From contig NZ_LGKO01000002.1 in NCBI RefSeq assembly GCF_001306145.1, positions 930,001 through 994,000 of the forward strand: 64,000 nt of DNA, read 5' to 3'. Numbering within the stretch: the first letter of the stretch is position 1; each line of letters starts with the position of its first letter. The position numbers and the translations under genes were made by a program. Source of the stretch: Thermanaerothrix daxensis. Its GTDB lineage: Bacteria > Chloroflexota > Anaerolineae > Anaerolineales > Anaerolineaceae. Shown one piece after another: positions 35,288 through 44,184 of this stretch. The notes beneath the pieces are model-generated. The model searched no databases. It was given only the letters and a program-made list of their open reading frames with translations, and had not been told where the DNA came from.

Positions 35288-36678
35288 GGTGAGTAAAACC
35301 TGGCTTTACCCTGTTGTTGCATATAGGTGTTCAAGCATTGCTCAATTTCCTCCAGGGCATTTCGTAATCTGGGTGGGATTTCCTGCGGATTATAGTCCAT
35401 AGCTGCTTCGCTGAGGATGCCCTGGTAGATCCTTAAGAGGTCAAATATAGATTTTTCGATATCATGGGAGCCTTGGTTGAGGGCGAAAAAGGCCAAAATA
35501 GGGACTTCGCGCAAACGCTGTGCCAGTGCCTGATCCAAATTTTGCTCTCGCCATTCCTGTAGAACGCGCTCGCTTCCCAAGCGCAGGTTTTCGCGAGCCA
35601 ATTTGAGCGTCTCGAGGTGCTGCTCCCATACGATGGGTTCAAGGATGTTCCAGGCACCTACGTTAATCCATTCCAGGCGTATTCCCTGGTTACGGGCCAA
35701 ACGTGGAAACTGGTCGGCAAAGTCATCGAAAAATTGGGTGAGTTGCGGGCGCAACCATCGGTTGGCAATAGAAAGCGGAGGAGGAAGATTGGGTGTGTAG
35801 ATAAAACGCAGCGGGCGCTCCAATGGATTAGCCCATTGGAGATTGGTGATCTGGCGTTGGCGCTCCGCCTGTTGGCGAATCTCGGCCTGTCCAACCCCAG
35901 CCACTAGTTCCCCGAACGGGCGGGAACGAATTTGATTTTGCAACTCCCGCGCGACCAGGCGGCGCATCCCCTCTACCCAAGGCCCCGGTAATTGGCGATA
36001 GGTTAGCCAGTAGAGGTTCTGGCGGTAGGTTGGGTATGGGTTTTGCAGGGTATGGGGTTGAGGAAATCGTCGCCAGATGCTAAAGAGGACACGTACGTCT
36101 TGGAGCAAAATGCGGATGCCATCTCGACTGCGCGTCTGAATCTCATCATATTGAAGTTCGTGATCTCTCAGATCGAAAATACGGCGCAGGCGTTCAAACC
36201 TTTCGATTGTGACGCTTGTGCCGGGTAAGATAAACCGGGGTCTGCCGTTAGGGCGCTCAAAAACAGCAGCGACTTCAGCCGAGCAATTGACCTGTCCGGG
36301 ACCGCCGATAAGCAGAATGGGATTTTGTTGCTGGGATGCGCTAAGTTGTTCACTATGGAGATCCAATTTGGGTTGCGGTAACAGCCCCAGGCTTACCTGA
36401 AGTAAGAACTGACGACTTATGCCCGGATGCGGGAGTGTGAATATTTCACTCTGATAATGGGCTGCCCATTCTAAGCCCAGCCAGAAGGGGAGGAAGAGGG
36501 TCACCAGCACAGGCAGGGAGAACATTGAACGCACCAGGAGATTAATAACTTGATGCAAGGGATCACGTCCTGCCCCCAGGGGGGCTGGGGGTAAATTAAT
36601 CCATGCTACACCCAACCACAAGCATAGTCCCAGGGGAAGCAGAAGGAGTAAACGGAGACGTGTATCGGAGAGTCTCAT
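35284..36678 (-). CDS. SPFH-like membrane protein, second of a tandem pair
   Basis: 464 aa, no firm family match. Two N-terminal hydrophobic segments (about 9-28 and 42-66, with RDPLHQVINLLVRSMFSLPV between), then a soluble part. VFERPNGRPRFILPGTSVTIERFERLRRIFDLRDHELQYDEIQTRSRDGIRILLQDVRVLFSIW has the strand pattern of Band-7/SPFH domains (R-x-x-D-L-R followed by the D-G-x-x-x-x-x-x-V repeat). A helical, Arg/Gln-rich second half ends in a QQGKARFY tail. It overlaps its paralogue-like neighbour by 4 bases upstream and psuK by 4 bases downstream. Confidence 0.7.
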   Translation of the reverse strand: MRLSDTRLRLLLLLPLGLCLWLGVAWINLPPAPLGAGRDPLHQVINLLVRSMFSLPVLVTLFLPFWLGLEWAAHYQSEIFTLPHPGISRQFLLQVSLGLLPQPKLDLHSEQLSASQQQNPILLIGGPGQVNCSAEVAAVFERPNGRPRFILPGTSVTIERFERLRRIFDLRDHELQYDEIQTRSRDGIRILLQDVRVLFSIWRRFPQPHTLQNPYPTYRQNLYWLTYRQLPGPWVEGMRRLVARELQNQIRSRPFGELVAGVGQAEIRQQAERQRQITNLQWANPLERPLRFIYTPNLPPPLSIANRWLRPQLTQFFDDFADQFPRLARNQGIRLEWINVGAWNILEPIVWEQHLETLKLARENLRLGSERVLQEWREQNLDQALAQRLREVPILAFFALNQGSHDIEKSIFDLLRIYQGILSEAAMDYNPQEIPPRLRNALEEIEQCLNTYMQQQGKARFYSP

Positions 36679-38066
36679 GGTGCGCGAGTCTCAAAGATTT
36701 CGATTAAATCTTGGATCTGTTTTTTCTCATCAGAAGCCATGGTCTTAAGGCCGGGGCGGTTTTGGATGAGCATCAGGTGTCCGCGCAAGAGGCGCAGCAA
36801 AATGGAGCGTGCTTGGTCCTTAGGATCCACCGCTTCTTCTGTATGAGGATTAGGGGAAGGCAAGGCCTCAAAGTAAAGTGTGCTTGTTTTTGCATAAACT
36901 CGAAGTGCCTCTTCCCTGGCCCCTTCTGCAAGATTGCGGCGCTCTCTTTCGATTTGTTCGCGTTCCTGACGTGCCCAGGCCAGCCAGCCAGCGCCCCACC
37001 GGTTTATCAGTTCTCGCTCCACCTCTGGAGAAAGCCTCAGGCTCAGAATATTAACCTCAAGGACTCTAATACCGCGGCTACTTAGCACATTGAATTCTCG
37101 GCTGACCGTTTTCTCACCCGTGTCGCGTCCGTCAAGATCCAGAAGTGGTACCTCGGGCTGCGTGAGGCGATTTTGTATCATTTGGACAATCCATTGAAGC
37201 CCGACTTGCTGATGACGGCTGGGTTGTGCTGGGAAAATTTGCTGTAAAGTGAAGCGGGAGACCAAATCACGCCAGACTTCAGCCGCCAGTTGGGCGGGTA
37301 ATTCGTTCCAGGGAATCAGGCGAGCGGGAGTATCCAGGGGTAGATCGGCATTGACAACCTGGCCCAAGATGGCCATTTGCACAGCGTCAGGGTTATAGCC
37401 AAACTCGGTGTTGCCCTGCCCGGGCCGAGCGTCCAGTTGAAAGATCACTTCAATTTGAGGGATGATTTCAAAGTTGTCGCGAGTGATTGCACGTGTTTCT
37501 CGTTTGCGCCGCATTCGGGCTTCGTATTGAGCGGGTCCTTCATTGGGCTGGGGGGGTGCGAAGGGATCTTCATTAGGGCGCGGCCCGATCACCTGGCGTT
37601 GCTGCCGTAGATCCACCACATCCGCGATCCGCTCACCGGGCTGGGTAAAAACGACACCCGGGCCCACGGGGCGAGTGAAGCGATGAGAAGTGCGCAACAT
37701 GGCTGCGCTGGCTGTATCGAGCACCATGATTCCTGCCCCAGAAGAAGATTGCGGCTGCTGGCGGATTTGCCCATTCTCGATAAAGAGAATGGGACCATGG
37801 TCACCTATCAGGTAACTGATCAGGTGGAAGAACATGTTGAGGCGGTCGCGTAGTTGGTTGACAGGCAAAATAAATTGTGAGAAAAACCCCAACCAGAACC
37901 CCGTTCCAATTCCGAGAATGATCAGGTTGAACACCAGTCTCAAAACACCCTTTTCACGGCCATCGGGGGCGAAAAGTGCGTCCAAGAATAGGATAAGGAG
38001 TCCCAATAGAATGGGCAGGAGCGTTGTTTTCCAGTGACGTTGAAATCTTGTACCCATGGAGGACAT
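36675..38066 (-). CDS. SPFH-like membrane protein, first of a tandem pair
   Basis: 463 aa. Two N-terminal hydrophobic segments (about 15-31 and 43-72), then GPGVVFTQPGERIADVVDLRQQ and TRDNFEIIPQIEVIFQLD, which match the beginning of SPFH/Band-7 domains (gly-rich turn, V-D-L-R, then D-x-x-E-I-x-x-x-x-x-V-x-x-x). The stretch around GIRVLEVNILSLRLSPEVERELINRW is the usual end of such a domain, followed by a charged helix (EREQIERERRNLAEGAREEALRV) like stomatin coiled coils. The predicted role, membrane scaffolding, is inferred. First gene of the operon with the second SPFH-like protein, psuK and psuG. Confidence 0.75.
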   Translation of the reverse strand: MSSMGTRFQRHWKTTLLPILLGLLILFLDALFAPDGREKGVLRLVFNLIILGIGTGFWLGFFSQFILPVNQLRDRLNMFFHLISYLIGDHGPILFIENGQIRQQPQSSSGAGIMVLDTASAAMLRTSHRFTRPVGPGVVFTQPGERIADVVDLRQQRQVIGPRPNEDPFAPPQPNEGPAQYEARMRRKRETRAITRDNFEIIPQIEVIFQLDARPGQGNTEFGYNPDAVQMAILGQVVNADLPLDTPARLIPWNELPAQLAAEVWRDLVSRFTLQQIFPAQPSRHQQVGLQWIVQMIQNRLTQPEVPLLDLDGRDTGEKTVSREFNVLSSRGIRVLEVNILSLRLSPEVERELINRWGAGWLAWARQEREQIERERRNLAEGAREEALRVYAKTSTLYFEALPSPNPHTEEAVDPKDQARSILLRLLRGHLMLIQNRPGLKTMASDEKKQIQDLIEIFETRAP

Positions 38067-38187
38067 TACTAAATCTTGTTAAATGATTTTATCCTAATGC
38101 CGATGGATCGAGAAATGCAATTCGAGGGTAATTTTGAGACCAGCAGATGAGGTTCTAATAGAGGATGAAATCATGGCAAGCAAGGTG

Positions 38188-38196
38188 TGCTAGAAT
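38188..38196 (+). promoter_or_regulatory. Extended -10 promoter candidate for proline dehydrogenase
   Basis: TGCTAGAAT (TGn plus TAGAAT) 45 bases before the start codon. CTTGCGTGCAAG, a 5-bp inverted repeat with 2-base spacer, lies a few bases downstream (38200-38211) and could bind a regulator. Confidence 0.4.
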
Positions 38197-38240
38197 TATC
38201 TTGCGTGCAAGTGAATTTCTGAACGAGATAAGGAGCCTCC

Positions 38241-39200
38241 ATGCTTCGAGCCCTCTTAATTTCTCTCTCTAAGGCAGAATGGGCAAAACATTTAGTTACC
38301 CGCTGGCAGGTTGCCTGGCGAGTAGCGTCGCGTTTCATTGCGGGGGAGACCTTAGAAGAAGCGACCCGGGTCATTCGTGTACTAAATGAGGCGGGGTTGA
38401 ACGCCACGGTGGATCATTTGGGAGAACACACCACTGACGTCGTTGAGGCTCAACGGGCAACTGAAGCCACTCTTGTGAGTCTTGAGGAAATTGAGCGTCA
38501 GCACCTGCGGGCCAATGTGTCTGTGAAGTTAAGTGCGATTGGTCTGACGGTTGATCCTGTGCTCTGTCGGCAAAACCTGGAGCGCATTGTCGTGCGCGCC
38601 AGAGAGCTGGGCAACTTTGTGCGTGTGGATATGGAGGATTCTTCCCTGGTTGATGCAACTTTGGAACTGGTTCATTGGTGTCATGATCAGGGTTACACCA
38701 ATGTGGGTGTGGCTATTCAATCTTATCTTTACCGGAGTGAACAAGATACGCGTCATTTGGTCAGCCGGCGCGTTCCAATTCGATTGGTAAAGGGGGCTTA
38801 CAAGGAACCTCCGGAGATTGCTTACCCGCACAAACGCGATGTGGATGCCAGTTTTGATCGTCTAACGGATATACTCCTGCAAGGGGTACAGGAGGCAGGA
38901 ATTCCTCAAATCAGTGAGGATGGTCGTTTTCCGCCAATCCCGGCTATCGCCACTCACGACGAGGCGCGAATTCGGTATGCGCAAGAACGCGCCAGGCACT
39001 TGGGGCTGCCCAACACTGCGCTGGAATTTCAAATGCTATACGGTATTCGGCGCGATTTGCAACAAGAATTGGTTCGGGCAGGGTATCCAGTACGAGTTTA
39101 CGTGCCTTATGGGACACATTGGTATCCCTACTTCATGCGTCGTTTGGCCGAGCGACCGGCTAATTTGTGGTTCTTCATTTCCAATTTCTTCCGTCGTTGA
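38241..39200 (+). CDS. Proline dehydrogenase (monofunctional)
   Basis: 319 aa, the size of bacterial monofunctional PRODH, an FAD (beta/alpha)8-barrel enzyme that oxidises L-proline to pyrroline-5-carboxylate and feeds electrons to quinone. Diagnostic elements: FIAGETLEEATRVIRVLNEAGLNATVDHLGE, NVSVKLSAIGLTVD, VRVDMEDSS, GVAIQSYLYRSEQD and RLVKGAYKEP, then ATHDEARI and FQMLYGIRRDLQQEL with YVPYGTHWYPYFMRRLAERPAN, the substrate Arg pair. ATAAGGAG precedes ATG 38241. The partner P5C dehydrogenase is not in the window. The next frame starts just after the stop. Confidence 0.95.
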   Translation: MLRALLISLSKAEWAKHLVTRWQVAWRVASRFIAGETLEEATRVIRVLNEAGLNATVDHLGEHTTDVVEAQRATEATLVSLEEIERQHLRANVSVKLSAIGLTVDPVLCRQNLERIVVRARELGNFVRVDMEDSSLVDATLELVHWCHDQGYTNVGVAIQSYLYRSEQDTRHLVSRRVPIRLVKGAYKEPPEIAYPHKRDVDASFDRLTDILLQGVQEAGIPQISEDGRFPPIPAIATHDEARIRYAQERARHLGLPNTALEFQMLYGIRRDLQQELVRAGYPVRVYVPYGTHWYPYFMRRLAERPANLWFFISNFFRR

Positions 39201-39211
39201 GGCAACGAGAA

Positions 39212-39946
39212 ATGGACATGAGCCACCCTTACCCTCTGGCACTGGTGGCGGGGGCTTCCGGGACCCTGGGCGGAGCCATTGCATTGGCGCTGGCTCAACG
39301 AGGGTATGCGGTTGGCCTTCATTACCATAGCGCTCGGGAAAGGGCCCTGGATTTAGCGAACCAGGTTGAACGCATGGGGCGGCCGGTTTTCATGGTTCCG
39401 GCTAACCTTATGAAAGAAGATGAGATTACAGGCTTGTTTGAGCAGGTGACGCGTTGGGGGTATCCCCTGAGTGTCTTCGTTTATGCGGTAGGGATGTTCA
39501 CCGGGGGTACCCTTTTGGACACCCCCAGCGAAACCTGGGATGCCCTTTTTGCGCTCAATTTACGGGCGGCCTGGTTATGTGCTCGCACGGCTGCGCCATT
39601 GATGCAGGCCAACGGTGGGGTTATTATTAACCTGACGGATTGCGGTTCACAAAAGTTGTGGACCTCTCATGCGGCCTATGTGCTTTCCAAAGGTGCCCAG
39701 GAACACCTGACGCAGTTGTTAGCCAAAACCCTGGCCCCCAGTATTCGAGTCAATGCTGTTGCGCCCGGTATGATCACCCCGGGTACCGAGATGTCAACCG
39801 GCGCGTGGGAGCAATTAGTAGCACGTTTGCCCCTAAAACGATCAGGAACACCCGAGGCAGTGGCTCAAGCTGTGCTCTCCCTGATCGAAAATGATCAGGT
39901 AACAGGCCAGATACTGAGGGTAGATGGCGGTTATCATTTGCTTTAG
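39212..39946 (+). CDS. Short-chain dehydrogenase/reductase (FabG-like)
   Basis: 244 aa classical SDR: ALVAGASGTLGGAIALALAQRG (NADPH-binding TGxxxGxG variant), the FVYAVGMF strand corresponding to the usual NNAG element, and the catalytic set with Asp rather than Ser in NLTDCGSQKLWTSHAAYVLSKGAQEH (Y-x-x-x-K as YVLSK; the usual Ser occurs as D-C-G-S, shifted). The C-terminal DGGYHLL is typical. Substrate unknown. ATG 39212 starts 12 bases after proline dehydrogenase; the frame is open further upstream into it, but no ribosome site supports that. Confidence 0.85.
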   Translation: MDMSHPYPLALVAGASGTLGGAIALALAQRGYAVGLHYHSARERALDLANQVERMGRPVFMVPANLMKEDEITGLFEQVTRWGYPLSVFVYAVGMFTGGTLLDTPSETWDALFALNLRAAWLCARTAAPLMQANGGVIINLTDCGSQKLWTSHAAYVLSKGAQEHLTQLLAKTLAPSIRVNAVAPGMITPGTEMSTGAWEQLVARLPLKRSGTPEAVAQAVLSLIENDQVTGQILRVDGGYHLL

Positions 39947-39955
39947 AGGTACCTC

Positions 39956-40903
39956 ATGCGCAAATTTGCTTCATCACCTCTCTCACAATTGGTGCGTGCC
40001 GCCAACCTCCCAGCGCTCTTGGCCGGTATGCTGTTCTTCGCCCTGGGCGCTGGTATTGTTAATTTTCGCAATCAGCCTTTTGCTTGGGTGGATTACTGGT
40101 TGGGCCAGGCATGTATCACTCTTATGCAGATGAGCAGTGCTTTTCTAAAAACATTCTACGATCGCATTGATCAAGATCAAAGCCCGATCTCTCGCCAGTC
40201 ACGCGAGGCAAAGGACTCGCTAAATAACCATGAGGAAGACGCTCCAAAACAAATTGTGCTGCCACGTTTGGTCTTCCTGCAAGCCGGAATGAGTACCCTC
40301 AGTGTTGGAGCGATTGTAACCGTGCTACTCTTAGCCCGAGGGGCGATGAGTGCCTCGGCGCTCTTTCTCTTGGGAGTGGCTTTTGGAGTGGCCTTCTTTT
40401 ATAGCGTTCCTCCCTTGCGCCTCGCCTACTCCGGGTATGGTGAACTTTGCATGGCCTTCTTTTTGGCCAACCTGACCCCCGCATTTGCGTTTGTGTTGCT
40501 TTCTCATGATCTGGATGCCCATCTATTGGGACTGCTTACTTTCCCTTTGACCTTGCTGTATCTGGCAATGATGCTGGCGCTTTCGTTGGAGCACTATTAT
40601 CATGATCTCAAACAGGGGCGTACCACGATGATGGTGCGTCTGGGGTGGCAGCGCGGGATGTTGTTGCACAATTTTCTTGTTCCTCTAGCCTATCTTTTAT
40701 TAGGGGTTACGGCTTTGATGGGACTTTCTTGGTCAGTGCTCTGGCCAGCTATGTTGACTTTACCGATAGGGGCATTTCAGGTCTGGCAGATGTGGCAAAT
40801 TGGGAATGGAGCACCCACTCGCTGGCCGCTTCTGCGTTTAACCGCGTACGCAACAGTTGGACTAACGGTGTACCTTTTAACCTTTTCTTTGTGGGTGGGT
40901 TGA
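39956..40903 (+). CDS. UbiA-family prenyltransferase-like membrane protein
   Basis: 315 aa with about eight hydrophobic helices. It keeps the two Asp-rich regions of UbiA/MenA enzymes in altered form: TFYDRIDQDQ near residue 67 (the first N-D-x-x-D-x-x-x-D) and EHYYHDLKQGRTTMMVRLG near 208 (the second), and the family's FFYSVPPLRLAYSGYGEL after helix 4. The first motif is followed by a charged insert (about 80-95). Menaquinone-type octaprenyl transfer is a possibility, since the organism needs quinone for cyd and sdh, but the acceptor is unknown. Starts 10 bases after the SDR. Confidence 0.75.
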   Translation: MRKFASSPLSQLVRAANLPALLAGMLFFALGAGIVNFRNQPFAWVDYWLGQACITLMQMSSAFLKTFYDRIDQDQSPISRQSREAKDSLNNHEEDAPKQIVLPRLVFLQAGMSTLSVGAIVTVLLLARGAMSASALFLLGVAFGVAFFYSVPPLRLAYSGYGELCMAFFLANLTPAFAFVLLSHDLDAHLLGLLTFPLTLLYLAMMLALSLEHYYHDLKQGRTTMMVRLGWQRGMLLHNFLVPLAYLLLGVTALMGLSWSVLWPAMLTLPIGAFQVWQMWQIGNGAPTRWPLLRLTAYATVGLTVYLLTFSLWVG

Positions 40904-40906
40904 ACA

Positions 40907-42142
40907 ATGAGCGAGTTTTTGACACTTTTATCCCCTCAGGAGGCGCTGAAGCGCTGGTTGAATGCTCTCCCTGAGGTTGAGCCAGAGGGAGAAGAAATCT
41001 CGACCTTGGAAGCCTTGGGACGGGTTACTGCAGAGCCGATCCGGGCGCCGGAGCCCATGCCATTGTTCCCTCGCAGTACGGTGGATGGGTATGCAGTGCG
41101 AGCCGCTGATACCTTCGGGGCAAGCGACAGCCTGCCGGCTTATCTGACCCTGGTGGGGGAAATTGGAATGGGAAGAGCCCCTGAATTTACGTTACAACCC
41201 GGGCAGGCGGCTTTGATTTATACTGGTGGGATGTTACCTGAGGGAGCAGATGCGGTTGTAATGTTGGAACATACTCAGACGACGATGCCGGGTGAGATTG
41301 AGGTCCTGCGTCCGGTGGGAGTGGGAGAAAACGTGCTCAAGGTTGGGGAAGACGTTCAGATAGAGGATGAGGTCATTCCGGCAGGAGTGCGCTTGCGCCC
41401 TCCTGAAATAGGAGGGCTAATGGGGCTGGGGATTACAAAATTGCGTGTAGTAAAAAAACCGCGCGTCGGGATTGTGTCCAGTGGAGATGAGGTCATCCCT
41501 CCTGAACAACCCCTTCGGCCTGGTCAAGTTCGCGATATCAACAGTTACTCCCTGAGTGCGTTGGTGGAGGTAGAAGGCGGCCTTCCGCAACGCTACGGCA
41601 TTGTGCCGGATCGCGAAGATGCGTTGCGAGAAGTAATCGGGCGAGCCTTAGAAGAGAATGATATGATCATTGTCTCGGCAGGGTCTTCCATCGGCACGCG
41701 AGATTTGACTGCGCGGGTCATTAATGAGATGGGGCTTCCTGGTGTGCTGGTCCATGGGATCAACATACGGCCAGGGAAACCCACCATTCTGGCGGTTTGT
41801 AACGGAAAGCCCATCCTGGGACTTTCGGGCAACCCGGTGAGTGCGCTGGTGGTGGCTCAAATCTTTTTGCCCCCCGTTTTAGAGCACTTACTTGGGCTCA
41901 CGCTCAAGCGTCCGCGCGCACGCTTACAAGCCTGTCTTACCCTCAATGTGCCATCGCAGGCTGGACGGGAAGACTATGTTCCTGTGCGGCTGATCGAGAG
42001 CGCAAAGGGGCTATTGGCAGAACCCATCTTTTATAAGAGCAACCTGATCTTCTCGCTGGTGCGCGCGGATGGGTTGTTACGTATTCCCGCAGATGCGACG
42101 GGTCTGGCGTCTGGTGCAGAGGTTGAGGTATGGCTTTTATGA
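40907..42142 (+). CDS. moeA: Molybdopterin molybdenumtransferase
   Basis: 411 aa, the usual MoeA length. It inserts molybdate into adenylylated molybdopterin. Visible signatures: RSTVDGYAVRAADTFG, YTGGMLPEGADAVVMLEHT, RPGQVRDINSYSLSALVE and SAGSSIGTRDLTARVINEMG, and the C-terminal GLSGNPVSALVVAQIFL. Begins 3 bases after the UbiA-like gene and forms a pair with a second MoeA-type gene 32 bases downstream. Confidence 0.95.
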   Translation: MSEFLTLLSPQEALKRWLNALPEVEPEGEEISTLEALGRVTAEPIRAPEPMPLFPRSTVDGYAVRAADTFGASDSLPAYLTLVGEIGMGRAPEFTLQPGQAALIYTGGMLPEGADAVVMLEHTQTTMPGEIEVLRPVGVGENVLKVGEDVQIEDEVIPAGVRLRPPEIGGLMGLGITKLRVVKKPRVGIVSSGDEVIPPEQPLRPGQVRDINSYSLSALVEVEGGLPQRYGIVPDREDALREVIGRALEENDMIIVSAGSSIGTRDLTARVINEMGLPGVLVHGINIRPGKPTILAVCNGKPILGLSGNPVSALVVAQIFLPPVLEHLLGLTLKRPRARLQACLTLNVPSQAGREDYVPVRLIESAKGLLAEPIFYKSNLIFSLVRADGLLRIPADATGLASGAEVEVWLL

Positions 42143-42174
42143 TGTAGATCAGATCGAGAGTGGAGGAAGGGGCG

Positions 42175-44145
42175 ATGTCGGTGTACCTGCATGATATCCC
42201 TATGACGGAGGCGCAACGCCGCATTCGCGAGGCACTCCAGGAAGCCGGCTTGTGGCAGGTGTTGGGAATAGAAACCTTACCCCTAAGCGAGGCTCTGGTG
42301 GGGCGAGTGACTGCCGAGCCGGTATGGGCCCGTCTCTCTTCACCCCACTACCACTCCGCAGCCATGGATGGGTTCGCTCTTCGAGCCGAAGATACAGATG
42401 GGGCCATGCCGACGGCTCCGGTGACTTTGTTGGTTGGCTCCCATGCTGCCTATGTGGATACGGGGGATGTATTGCCGGAATGGGCTAACGCGGTGGTGCC
42501 CATTGAGAATGTAGAGGCGCTGGATCAAAACGGGCGGCCTGCGGATGACCCGCGCCATCCTTATATGATTCGATTGAGAGCGGCCTTACCCCCATGGACC
42601 CATGTTCGCCCAATGGGGGAGGATATCGTGGCGACTCAACTCGTTCTCCCAGCAGGTCATGTCTTGCGCCCGGTGGATCTGGGAGCCATCGCAGCATGCG
42701 GATATACCGATATAGCCGTAACGCGCAAGCCTCGTGTTGCCATTCTCCCGACGGGGGATGAATTGGTGCCAATTGGAACGCCGGTTAAACCCGGGGATAT
42801 CATCGAATTCAACTCACTGGTATTGGCTGCACAAGTGGCATCATGGGGGGGTGAACCGATTCGTTATCCCATCACTCCTGATGACGAGAACTTAATCCTG
42901 GAACGTGTTCGCGAAGCGGCGCAGGAGAGTGATCTGATTCTCCTGAATGCGGGCTCCTCGGCTGGTTCAGAGGATTATTCTGCTCGTGTAATCGAGCGCT
43001 TGGGAGAATTAATCTTTCATGGTGTGGCTGTTCGGCCCGGGCATCCGGTTATCTTTGGTATGATCGGACGTCCTGGCGAATCAGCCGGGGCCAAAGTGCC
43101 CATTTTGGGAGTTCCGGGTTATCCGGTTTCCGCAGCGCTTACCGGGGAAATCTTTGTCGAACCCTTAATAGCCCTTTGGACCGGACGACCTGCTACTCAA
43201 CCTGAAGAAGTTGAGGCTGTCCTCACTCGTAAAATCACTTCCCCAGCCGGAGATGAAGATTATGTGCGCGTCGTCATTGGGGAAGTCGGAGGCCGGACGG
43301 TGGCAGCACCATTGGCTCGTGGTGCGGGAGTGATCACCTCGCTGGTACGTGCGGATGGTATCCTGGTGATACCCTCGGGAATTCAAGGAATCGAAGCAGG
43401 GGAAAAGGTGCGTGTACGACTGTACACCTCCAGCCGTGTGTTGAATCGCACCATCTTCGCAATCGGTTCACATGATATGTCATTGGATCTCCTGGCGCAG
43501 TTTTTAGCAGAGCGGGGGCTGCGCCTGGTGTCGGCAAATGTGGGAAGCCTGGGTGGGTTGATCGCTTTGCGAAGGGGCGAGGCTCATCTTGCTGGTTCAC
43601 ATTTGCTGGATCCGGAAACGGGGGTTTATAACCTGCGTTATGTGCGGCAATATTTGCCCAATGAAGCGGTCATGATCGTGCGGTGGGTGGGACGCGAGCA
43701 AGGGTTAATTGTGCGGCCTGGAAACCCCAAAGGCATTAAGGGCCTGGAGGACCTGGTGCGTTCAGATGTGATGTTCGTCAATCGCCAACGCGGGGCTGGT
43801 ACGCGTGTTCTACTGGATTACCATCTCGGCCGTTTAGGGATCAACTCCGAAGCCATTCGGGGCTACCAACAGGAGGAGTATACCCACCTGGCTGTGGCCG
43901 CGGCAGTGGCTTCGGGACGCGCGGATTGCGGTTTGGGGGTGACGGCCGCTGCTAAGGCACTGGGACTGGATTTTGTCCCGCTTTTCCAGGAGGCCTATGA
44001 CCTGATCATTCCCTGCAAATATCTTGAAGATGAGCGCATTAAACCCGTTTTTGATTTAATGCACGAGCCACGTTTTCGCCAGGCTGTGGCTCAGTTACCA
44101 GGTTATGACGTTGGACAAATGGGGATCGTTGTCCAGGGGTGCTGA
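42175..44145 (+). CDS. MoeA fused to a periplasmic-binding-protein-like domain
   Basis: 656 aa from ATG 42175, set by GGAGGAAGG just upstream (a GTG at 42160 overlaps that site). Residues 1-420 are MoeA-like (YHSAAMDGFALRAEDTDG, PTGDELVPIG, LLNAGSSAGSEDYSARVIERLGE, LGVPGYPVSAALTGEIFVEP). From about 430 the chain resembles a solute-binding-protein-like domain: IGSHDMSLDLLAQFLAERG, RRGEAHLAGSHLLDPETGVYN, FVNRQRGAGTRVLLDYHLGRLG and ASGRADCGLGVTAAAKALGLDFVPLFQEAYDL. Such fusions are known in bacteria and are thought to sense or bind molybdate or the cofactor, though this is not settled. It follows the single-domain MoeA, so the two may act as a heteromeric pair. Confidence 0.92.
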   Translation: MSVYLHDIPMTEAQRRIREALQEAGLWQVLGIETLPLSEALVGRVTAEPVWARLSSPHYHSAAMDGFALRAEDTDGAMPTAPVTLLVGSHAAYVDTGDVLPEWANAVVPIENVEALDQNGRPADDPRHPYMIRLRAALPPWTHVRPMGEDIVATQLVLPAGHVLRPVDLGAIAACGYTDIAVTRKPRVAILPTGDELVPIGTPVKPGDIIEFNSLVLAAQVASWGGEPIRYPITPDDENLILERVREAAQESDLILLNAGSSAGSEDYSARVIERLGELIFHGVAVRPGHPVIFGMIGRPGESAGAKVPILGVPGYPVSAALTGEIFVEPLIALWTGRPATQPEEVEAVLTRKITSPAGDEDYVRVVIGEVGGRTVAAPLARGAGVITSLVRADGILVIPSGIQGIEAGEKVRVRLYTSSRVLNRTIFAIGSHDMSLDLLAQFLAERGLRLVSANVGSLGGLIALRRGEAHLAGSHLLDPETGVYNLRYVRQYLPNEAVMIVRWVGREQGLIVRPGNPKGIKGLEDLVRSDVMFVNRQRGAGTRVLLDYHLGRLGINSEAIRGYQQEEYTHLAVAAAVASGRADCGLGVTAAAKALGLDFVPLFQEAYDLIIPCKYLEDERIKPVFDLMHEPRFRQAVAQLPGYDVGQMGIVVQGC

Positions 44146-44184
44146 TAAGATTTTTAAGTAAATTCTATATGTTGGAGGTATGAG

